Shown here piece after piece: positions 19,679 through 26,304 of a stretch of 38,896 nt of DNA; position 1 is the stretch's first letter; every line of letters begins with the position of its first letter. The notes below the pieces were generated by a model. That model was not told the DNA's origin. It did no database searches and saw nothing but the letters and a program-made list of their open reading frames with translations. The translations under genes and the position numbers were made by a program. Source of the stretch: an uncultured Clostridia bacterium. GTDB lineage: Bacteria > Bacillota > Clostridia > Oscillospirales > Butyricicoccaceae. The stretch is taken from positions 1-38,896 of the forward strand of contig CAMBYS010000002.1 in the NCBI GenBank assembly GCA_945872165.1. The letters run 5' to 3'.

Positions 19679-19771
19679 ATGTTCCAGTGGTTAGATGCAA
19701 TGGCAAAGGCCCGTGAGCTGCAGCTGAGCAATGAAAAGATCACATCGGTTGTACGTGCGGCAAAGCACTGA
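19679..19771 (+). CDS. Micro-ORF 1 (30 aa), small-peptide family
   Basis: MFQWLDAMAKARELQLSNEKITSVVRAAKH*; SD GGAGGTG at 19664-19670; paralogous to the next four ORFs. Confidence 0.75.
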   Translation: MFQWLDAMAKARELQLSNEKITSVVRAAKH

Positions 19772-19813
19772 GACCAGAAAGACAGTTACGGATTATGTTT
19801 GGAGGGATGAACC

Positions 19814-19912
19814 ATGTTTAACTGGTTTAACAGCCTGGCACAGGCAAGAATGATGGAGCTTAACAACGAGAAGATTGGTTGCGTGGTCCGTCAGAAGAAA
19901 AACAGAGTATAA
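19814..19912 (+). CDS. Micro-ORF 2 (32 aa), small-peptide family
   Basis: MFNWFNSLAQARMMELNNEKIGCVVRQKKNRV*; SD GGAGGG. Confidence 0.75.
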   Translation: MFNWFNSLAQARMMELNNEKIGCVVRQKKNRV

Positions 19913-19956
19913 GTATAGATGACAGATAGATGCATCATTTGAAAGGAGAACACACC

Positions 19957-20049
19957 ATGTTTGGTTATATGCGTCAGCTTGTTAAGGCACGTGAGCAGCA
20001 GCTGAGCCAGGAAATGATCCGCTGCGTTGCACATCGCGCAAGACATTAA
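19957..20049 (+). CDS. Micro-ORF 3 (30 aa), small-peptide family
   Basis: MFGYMRQLVKAREQQLSQEMIRCVAHRARH*; SD AAGGAG. Confidence 0.78.
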   Translation: MFGYMRQLVKAREQQLSQEMIRCVAHRARH

Positions 20050-20104
20050 GTATAGTTTAGAAATCCCATACCTTTATTGTTCCAATATGAGAGGAGAACA
20101 CACC

Positions 20105-20197
20105 ATGTTTGGTTATATGCGTCAGCTTGTTAAGGCACGTGAGCAGCAGCTGAGCCAGGAAAAGATCAGCTGTGTTGCACATCGCGCAAGACATTAA
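20105..20197 (+). CDS. Micro-ORF 4 (30 aa), small-peptide family
   Basis: MFGYMRQLVKAREQQLSQEKISCVAHRARH*; SD GAGGAG; near-identical to ORF 3. Confidence 0.78.
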   Translation: MFGYMRQLVKAREQQLSQEKISCVAHRARH

Positions 20198-20256
20198 GCA
20201 TATTTTTACTAGAAATCCCACACCTTTATCGTTTTAATATGAGAGGAGAACACATC

Positions 20257-20349
20257 ATGTTTGGTTTTATGCATCAGCTTGTTAAGGCACGTGAGCAGCA
20301 GCTGAGCCAGGAAAGAATCAGCTGTGTTGCACGCCGCGAGAGACACTAA
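20257..20349 (+). CDS. Micro-ORF 5 (30 aa), small-peptide family
   Basis: MFGFMHQLVKAREQQLSQERISCVARRERH*; SD GAGGAG. Confidence 0.78.
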   Translation: MFGFMHQLVKAREQQLSQERISCVARRERH

Positions 20350-20407
20350 GCACATTTCGATCATTATAAGAGAACAATTAATCGTTCCAATGAAAGGAGA
20401 ACGACAT

Positions 20408-20545
20408 ATGAAATTTTTTGATAATATTGACAGAACGATGATGCTCGGCATGCTTCTCGGCACGAGAATGCTGAACGGCGAATATGTATCCCGTGCTGAG
20501 TTCAGCGATATGATGGCTGAGCGCCACAAGCATAACCATATCTGA
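20408..20545 (+). CDS. Small ORF 6 (45 aa)
   Basis: MKFFDNIDRTMMLGMLLGTRMLNGEYVSRAEFSDMMAERHKHNHI*; SD AAAGGAG. Confidence 0.65.
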   Translation: MKFFDNIDRTMMLGMLLGTRMLNGEYVSRAEFSDMMAERHKHNHI

Positions 20546-20618
20546 TTGTATTTGCCGGTACAGGTCTGGCAAGCCAACCGCCTGTAAGACGCATAAAGAC
20601 CCGGAAGAAGGGAATGCT

Positions 20619-20714
20619 ATGAAACGAACGAACATGACCCGAATCCGACCCGCAGACCGGCATATCCCTGTGATGCTATATGCACAGGAATTTCCCGGAG
20701 CCAAAGGTCTGTAA
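20619..20714 (+). CDS. Small ORF 7 (31 aa), tentative
   Basis: MKRTNMTRIRPADRHIPVMLYAQEFPGAKGL*; weak SD GAAGGG. Confidence 0.4.
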   Translation: MKRTNMTRIRPADRHIPVMLYAQEFPGAKGL

Positions 20715-20737
20715 TCGTCCGGAAGGAGGACTGCCAT

Positions 20738-20869
20738 ATGAAGGGCAGAGAATTTTTTCGCGGACTTGTCCAGGCAAGACGTGTTGGACTGTCCCATGAA
20801 CGGCTGGCAGAACGGCTGCGAGCAGAAAACTGCGGACAACAAAAAGACGAAAGAAACCACTTAAAATAA
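20738..20869 (+). CDS. Small ORF 8 (43 aa), divergent member of the micro-ORF family
   Basis: MKGREFFRGLVQARRVGLSHERLAERLRAENCGQQKDERNHLK*; SD AAGGAGG; shares (L)V-x-A-R-x3-L-S-x-E with ORFs 3-5. Confidence 0.7.
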   Translation: MKGREFFRGLVQARRVGLSHERLAERLRAENCGQQKDERNHLK

Positions 20870-20884
20870 AAGAAATCCCATGAT

Positions 20885-20926
20885 GCGGTATTCCAATGCC
20901 TGGCGGCGGAATACCGCCTTCTTTTT
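20885..20926 (+). terminator. Terminator of the small-ORF operon
   Basis: GCGGTATTCC / GGAATACCGC 10-bp stem followed by a T-rich tract. Confidence 0.88.
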
Positions 20927-21004
20927 TATCTGTTTTCCGGAAAACCCATGACAGGGATAGGATGGCTGTGGTATGATGGAAAGATAAATAAAGGAGTGAA
21001 CGAG

Positions 21005-21958
21005 ATGCATTGGGAACGAACTGTCCGCCGACAGACCCGCCGCAGTGCGGATATCATCGGTGTGACCATTCTGGCAAGCCTTGCCATCAATTACCTGCTG
21101 TACCCGCTGATGTGGCTTCTGCCGGATTTTGCCGATGGAACGGCAGGCGGTGAGCTGATAGATATCATCCTCTATGTGATTGTATTTGCCATTCCGTTTG
21201 CCCTGGGCAGCAGGCTGTCCGGCATGACAGTACAGGATCTGATGGGGACAAAACGCCCGGAACCGGGCGTGTATTTCATGACCATCGGGCTGGTGCTGGG
21301 CTGGTCGGTTTTGGCAGGCAGCATGGGCCTGGGGATTGAAGGCATTCTCAACCAGTTTGGCCTGACAGAGATTGCAGAGGAATATCAGCTGCCCTCCAGT
21401 CCGGCAGCATTGGCGATACAGTTTCTTGGAACCGCTGTGATTCCGCCGATTGTGGAAGAGCTGTGCTATCGGGGCTTTTATCTGCGCACAGCCGAACGTG
21501 CCATGGGCTCCTGGGCAGCCATTGCCCTGACTTCCATTGCCTTCTGGCTGGCACATTACAGCATTGAGATCATGCCGCTGGCAGTGGGCTTTGGCGTGAT
21601 CGGCGGCTATATCCGGGAACGGTATGGCTCGCTTTTGCCGTCCATGTGCGCACATTTTGCGGTCAATACCGTGTATCTGCTGGTGAATATCAGCTTTGCT
21701 GCAGGCGGGGATCGGATCGGAAGCGTGCTGTCAGCCGGGATCTATTTGCTGGAGCTGCTGCTGGGCGCTGTAGGCGTGGTGCTGTTTGTACGCCGGGGCT
21801 GTTTGAAGGAAATCTGGAACGGCATCTTTGGCAATCCGGCGGATGTGCCGGCGAAGCAATTGGTCTTTGCCGTACTGACCAGTATACCGGCGCTGCTGGT
21901 ACTGCTGCTGTCGATGTATTTCACATCAGGAAATCTGGAGGTGCTGCCGTTACCATGA
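21005..21958 (+). CDS. CPBP (CAAX/Abi) family intramembrane metalloprotease
   Basis: PPIVEELCYRGFYLRTAERAMGSWAAIALTSIAFWLAHYS (EExxxR and downstream H) and SLLPSMCAHFAVN motifs; multi-TM. Confidence 0.9.
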   Translation: MHWERTVRRQTRRSADIIGVTILASLAINYLLYPLMWLLPDFADGTAGGELIDIILYVIVFAIPFALGSRLSGMTVQDLMGTKRPEPGVYFMTIGLVLGWSVLAGSMGLGIEGILNQFGLTEIAEEYQLPSSPAALAIQFLGTAVIPPIVEELCYRGFYLRTAERAMGSWAAIALTSIAFWLAHYSIEIMPLAVGFGVIGGYIRERYGSLLPSMCAHFAVNTVYLLVNISFAAGGDRIGSVLSAGIYLLELLLGAVGVVLFVRRGCLKEIWNGIFGNPADVPAKQLVFAVLTSIPALLVLLLSMYFTSGNLEVLPLP

Positions 21959-22491
21959 TGACAGAACAGGAAAAATTTATGAAGGCTGCCCTGCGGCTGG
22001 CAAAAAAGTCCGCGGAGGAAGGTGAAGTGCCGGTGGGCTGTGTGATTGTCTGCGATGGAAAAATCGTAGGCCGTGGCCGCAACCGCCGGGAGACAAAAAA
22101 AACAGCCCTTTCCCATGCGGAAATTGAAGCAATCGGAAAGGCCTGCAAAAAGCTTGGGGGCTGGCGGCTGCACCGCTGTGATTTGTATGTGACACTGGAG
22201 CCCTGTCCCATGTGTGCCGGTGCAATTATTAATGCCCGCATCAAAACGGTATATTATGGCGCAGATGACCCGAAGGCAGGGTCCTGTGGCAGCCTGATCA
22301 ATCTGTTTGATGTGGCATACAACCACAAGCCGGAGATTGTCCGGGGCGTGCTGCAGGAGGAATGCTCCGGCACACTGACGGAGTTTTTCCGGGAACTGCG
22401 CAAAAAACGCAAGGAACAGCGCAGACTGCTGCGGGAGCAGCAGGAAGCCATGCAGCCGGAGTCTGAGCTGTGTGAAATGAAAAAGCCATGA
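21955..22491 (+). CDS. tadA: tRNA-specific adenosine deaminase
   Basis: SHAEIEAI and TLEPCPMCAGAI zinc motifs; PVGCVIV. Confidence 0.93.
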   Translation: MMTEQEKFMKAALRLAKKSAEEGEVPVGCVIVCDGKIVGRGRNRRETKKTALSHAEIEAIGKACKKLGGWRLHRCDLYVTLEPCPMCAGAIINARIKTVYYGADDPKAGSCGSLINLFDVAYNHKPEIVRGVLQEECSGTLTEFFRELRKKRKEQRRLLREQQEAMQPESELCEMKKP

Positions 22492-22509
22492 CCATTGGTC
22501 ATGGCTTTT
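22481..22509. terminator. Bidirectional terminator
   Basis: AAAAGCCATGACC-att-GGTCATGGCTTTT perfect stem. Confidence 0.85.
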
Positions 22510-22517
22510 CGTCTGTT

Positions 22518-22817
22518 TTACTGCATGATGACACCGCAGACAATGGCACCTGCCAGACAGACCACGGAGAGGACAGAAAACAGCAGCTGGCTGCGGAATT
22601 TGCTGTCCGCTTTTTTCTGTGCTTTTTCCACATCCACGGCAATGCCCTTGCCCATCTGCATGGCACGACCGTCACGCCGGGCAACGGAATTTTCATCCAG
22701 TTTATCGGTTTCCACGGTGAGCTTGTTCCAGTCATGAGTCAGGCGGAAATACAGCCCGATGGCGCCGAACACAAGGAAGCCGATCAGGAAAGCAATCATA
22801 ATGGTTTTCATATACAT
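22518..22817 (-). CDS. Small two-TM hypothetical protein
   Basis: Hydrophobic N- and C-terminal segments; SD GGAGGTATG upstream on the minus strand. Confidence 0.6.
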   Translation of the reverse strand: MYMKTIMIAFLIGFLVFGAIGLYFRLTHDWNKLTVETDKLDENSVARRDGRAMQMGKGIAVDVEKAQKKADSKFRSQLLFSVLSVVCLAGAIVCGVIMQ

Positions 22818-22840
22818 ACCTCCGGAATAAGGGAAACAGA

Positions 22841-22867
22841 AAGCGGATGGAGCATGTCCATCCGCTT
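22841..22867 (-). terminator. Hairpin downstream of secG
   Basis: AAGCGGATGGA-gcatg-TCCATCCGCTT. Confidence 0.55.
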
Positions 22868-22885
22868 TGCGTCATACGTCAGATC

Positions 22886-23119
22886 TCAGCCCAGCAGGAC
22901 GAGAATCAGGGAGTCAACAATAAAGATGACACCAAAAATTTTCGTCAGGTTTGCAAGAATTGCTTCGATACCGGTAGCCTTATTGGAACCAAAGAAGGTT
23001 TCCTGCTGACCGGATACTGCACCGGAAAGACCCTGGCTCGGTGCCTTCTGCAGCAGAATGGTAACGATCAGAAACAGGCATGCAATGACCTGAACAATAG
23101 ACAGAATTGTAACAACCAT
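22886..23119 (-). CDS. secG: Preprotein translocase subunit SecG
   Basis: MVVTILSIVQVIACLFLIVTILLQKAPSQGLSGAVSGQQETFFGSNKATG... SecG pattern. Confidence 0.93.
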   Translation of the reverse strand: MVVTILSIVQVIACLFLIVTILLQKAPSQGLSGAVSGQQETFFGSNKATGIEAILANLTKIFGVIFIVDSLILVLLG

Positions 23120-23203
23120 GAAAAAATCAACCTCCGAAACATGGTAAAACAACGGCAGCGTCACGGTGCCGATTGGATACGATTTGACAATAACGCTATC
23201 ATA

Positions 23204-23329
23204 TCACATGTCGGACAGATTTTCAAGGATAGAATCCAGTTTTTTGTTGGTGAGGAACAGGCTGCAGCTGAAAAACACAATCAGCCCCACCAGTGTGGCA
23301 AACATAAAATTCAGCTTATTCTGATTCAT
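23204..23329 (-). CDS. 41-aa single-TM small protein
   Basis: Reverse reading MNQNKLNFMFATLVGLIVFFSCSLFLTNKKLDSILENLSDM*; SD AGGAGG. Not in the supplied ORF track. Confidence 0.6.
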   Translation of the reverse strand: MNQNKLNFMFATLVGLIVFFSCSLFLTNKKLDSILENLSDM

Positions 23330-23361
23330 ACAAAAAACCTCCTGTCATGCCGGGATAAGGG

Positions 23362-23898
23362 TTACAGCCCCAGAGCCACACGGCGTGCAGTCAGCTTCAC
23401 CCGATTGCCCAGTGCACTGCCGTGGCGGTTGGTATAGCAGGTACCGGTCTGCATATCCACAATACACAGCCGTCCGCTGCACCAGCCATAGCCATCCTCC
23501 GGCTTTTTCTTCTTTTCCTCATGCTTATATTTGCGGATCTGTTTGGCCAGTGCCTTGTCCGGTGCACCGTTTACCAGTACCACCATGCTCAGCATGGAGA
23601 AGCTGTGGGAGCGTTCGGTCCATGGTACATAGCGGGCTGCCATATCCTCTAAAATGCCGCAGTAATACGCTACAGCATCCGCATCCAGCTGGTCACACAC
23701 ATCAAAATAACAGAACTCGTAGGAAATCGCGGATTTTCCGTTGCGCTGGAGCAGGGTAGCCGTTTCTTCAATCTGCATGACGCCATACAGCGGAAACCGG
23801 CGGTCTCCATATTCCGCATTGGGAATCAGATGGAAATTGCGGCGCATATCATCCTGAAATGCCTCTAGATAGACGGAAGCCTGGGTGGAAAGGTCCAT
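23362..23898 (-). CDS. Conserved hypothetical protein (178 aa)
   Basis: Full ORF with SD GGAGG; no family assigned from sequence alone. Confidence 0.75.
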   Translation of the reverse strand: MDLSTQASVYLEAFQDDMRRNFHLIPNAEYGDRRFPLYGVMQIEETATLLQRNGKSAISYEFCYFDVCDQLDADAVAYYCGILEDMAARYVPWTERSHSFSMLSMVVLVNGAPDKALAKQIRKYKHEEKKKKPEDGYGWCSGRLCIVDMQTGTCYTNRHGSALGNRVKLTARRVALGL

Positions 23899-23914
23899 CA
23901 GATCAGCCTCCTTT

Positions 23915-24817
23915 TTATTCTGCCGGATAGATGCCGTCTTCCGTCATGTGGCGAAGAGCCTCCACAACCACCGGCTTATCCTCCTGATAGGTAACACCAT
24001 ACCACTGTGCTGCGGTCTGCAGAACCTTTGCCGTGGCACGACCCTCCTGAATCAGATGGTCAACGGCAAATGGCAGGTAATATTCTCCCTTGAGGGGATT
24101 GCCGGGCAGTTCTTTCTGCAGGAAAGTGGTCAGACCAGCCTCCAGCTCGTCCAGGAAGGAGGGGGTAAAGCCCCACATGTTCATGGAAACCAGGGTGCCT
24201 TCCGCAATTTCACCGGCTTCCGGATCGGAAATCACGCCGTCTGCATTGCGGGAAATGGCAGTACGCTCCACAATATCGGTGAGATAGCCCTCTGTATCTG
24301 CTTCACAGATGCCGCGGGATACGGTACCGTTTTCTGTCAATGTATTCTCCACACGATAGCCCACCATGCAGTAACGGTATTTGTCATCATCCTTGGCATC
24401 CTTCAGGTAGTCATACATGCACTGGAAGGCTTCGGAACCATAGAAATCATCCGCATTGATAACGGCAAAGGGTTCATTTACCACACCGCGGACACAGTAA
24501 ATCGCATGACCGGTGCCCAGAGGCTTGGTGCGGTCAGCGGGAACAGAGCAGCCCTCCGGCAGGCGGTCCAGGCTCTGGAACACATAATCCACCTGCATCA
24601 GCTTCTGTGCCGCATTGCCGATGCGTTCCTGGAATGCTTTTAGCAGTTCCTCTTTTATGATGAATACGACACGGCGAAAGCCTGCCTTCCATGCATCGTA
24701 AATGGAATAATTCATAATAATCTGGCCATTGGGACCTACCGGGTCAATCTGCTTCAGACCGCCGTAACGGGAGCCCATACCGGCGGCCATAACCACAAGT
24801 ACCGGATTTGCCATCAT
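23915..24817 (-). CDS. Sugar-phosphate nucleotidyltransferase family protein
   Basis: NPVLVVMAAGMGSRYGGLKQIDPVGPNG nucleotide-binding motif; NADDFYG. Confidence 0.9.
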   Translation of the reverse strand: MMANPVLVVMAAGMGSRYGGLKQIDPVGPNGQIIMNYSIYDAWKAGFRRVVFIIKEELLKAFQERIGNAAQKLMQVDYVFQSLDRLPEGCSVPADRTKPLGTGHAIYCVRGVVNEPFAVINADDFYGSEAFQCMYDYLKDAKDDDKYRYCMVGYRVENTLTENGTVSRGICEADTEGYLTDIVERTAISRNADGVISDPEAGEIAEGTLVSMNMWGFTPSFLDELEAGLTTFLQKELPGNPLKGEYYLPFAVDHLIQEGRATAKVLQTAAQWYGVTYQEDKPVVVEALRHMTEDGIYPAE

Positions 24818-25034
24818 TGATATCCTCCTTCTGTTTCTGCAATATCCACAGAAAACCTAAGCATATTATACGGCATTTCCGTCAGGATTACAATAGGTCG
24901 GGATTTACACAGATGCAAAGGAATTGTGAATTTTTGTAGAAAATTTGTGGGAGTAAGTTGCATCCGGCGGTCAGGGCGTGTATCATAAAGATGACAATAT
25001 GAGGAAACCGTAACAGGGGAAAGGAAGCTCGCCT

Positions 25035-26222
25035 GTGAGTAACAAGAAAAAATTTGAGTATTATGATGAATATGGACAACCGGTGGATCGGTATGGTCGC
25101 GCAATCAATCCGAAAACCGGCAGGCTCTATGAGGAGGAAGGGGACACAAAAGGACGGGAAGCGCCCCAGCGAACTGTCCGCCGCCAGCCGCCTGCACCGC
25201 CGCAGCACTCCCGCAGCCGTGGAGGAGGAAGCAAGGGCAGAAAACGGGCTCCGGCAAAACGGGGAAAACGGAAGATGCCTCTGCTGAAAAAAATCCTGTT
25301 GGTTTTTGTGCTGCTTGTGGCACTGGCAGTAGGAGATGTCTGTTACCTGCTGACGCTGTATGAATATGATAACACCAATGCCAGCAGCCTTGCTGCCAAT
25401 ACAGAGGATGGCATGATGAATATTGCGTTGTTTGGCGTGGATACCCGGGAAAACAATGAAGAAAGCGGCACCCGGTCAGATGCCATCATGATTATGAACG
25501 TCAATCCGGCGAACCGGTCGGTAAAGCTGGTTTCCCTGATGCGTGACAGCTATGTGGATGTGCCGGGATATGGCAGCACCAAGCTGTGCCATGCCTATGG
25601 CTATGGCGGTCCGCAGCTGATGATGGAAACCCTCAATGAGAATTTTGACCTGCATATCACCGAATACATGGTGGTGGATTTTGCCCAGATGGCATCCATC
25701 ATTGATGCGGTGGGCGGTGTCACTGTGACACTGACGGAAGAGGAGCTGGCGGAAACCAATAAATATATTGATGAATACTGCTGGGAAAATGATATGCCGG
25801 CAGATGAAATCAAGGAAGCCGGGGAACAGAAGCTGAACGGCGTGCAGGCCATGACCTATGGACGCATCCGTAAGGGCAATACCGGCGGTGACTGGCAGCG
25901 TACCGAACGGCAGTCGGTGGTGCTCAATCAGGTATTCTCCCGTGCCACCAGCAACCCGATCCGCCTGCTGCGGTTCCTTCATGGACTGATGCCCAACATC
26001 AAGTCCTCCATGAGCAAAATTGACTTTGTCTATATGGGTCTGCGCACCATTGTGCATGGCTTCCCCTCCATGGGACACCTGCGTTTGCCTTTGGATGGCG
26101 AATGGCAGTATGGAACCCGGGATGGCATGTCCGTCATTGCATTCAGCAATGAAGCATTGGCTGCCCACCTGCGCAATTATTTTTACCATAACATTGACCC
26201 AACAGCGGAGAACGCAGAATAA
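25035..26222 (+). CDS. LytR-CpsA-Psr (LCP) family cell-wall protein (GTG start)
   Basis: Basic cytoplasmic tail, one TM, NIALFGVDTRENNEESGTRSDAIMIMNVNP...VSLMRDSYVDVPGYGSTKLCHAYGYGG. Confidence 0.93.
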   Translation: MSNKKKFEYYDEYGQPVDRYGRAINPKTGRLYEEEGDTKGREAPQRTVRRQPPAPPQHSRSRGGGSKGRKRAPAKRGKRKMPLLKKILLVFVLLVALAVGDVCYLLTLYEYDNTNASSLAANTEDGMMNIALFGVDTRENNEESGTRSDAIMIMNVNPANRSVKLVSLMRDSYVDVPGYGSTKLCHAYGYGGPQLMMETLNENFDLHITEYMVVDFAQMASIIDAVGGVTVTLTEEELAETNKYIDEYCWENDMPADEIKEAGEQKLNGVQAMTYGRIRKGNTGGDWQRTERQSVVLNQVFSRATSNPIRLLRFLHGLMPNIKSSMSKIDFVYMGLRTIVHGFPSMGHLRLPLDGEWQYGTRDGMSVIAFSNEALAAHLRNYFYHNIDPTAENAE

Positions 26223-26238
26223 AAAAGAATATAACAGA

Positions 26239-26293
26239 AAAGCAGCACCCGGCATCTCCCAAAAGAGACAAAGGGTGCTGCTGTTATTTTTTT
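26239..26293. terminator. Terminator between the convergent LCP gene and rnr
   Basis: AGCAGCACCC...GGGTGCTGCT stem followed by a T-run. Confidence 0.8.
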
Positions 26294-26304
26294 TAAGAAG
26301 AATA

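Larger units (their letters stand above)
19940..20349 (+). repeat. Tandem ~148-152 bp repeats containing micro-ORFs 3-5
   Basis: Start-to-start spacing 148 and 152 bp; conserved intergenic AGAAATCCCAYACCTTTAT...AATATGAGAGGAGAACACAYC before ORFs 4 and 5. Confidence 0.85.
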
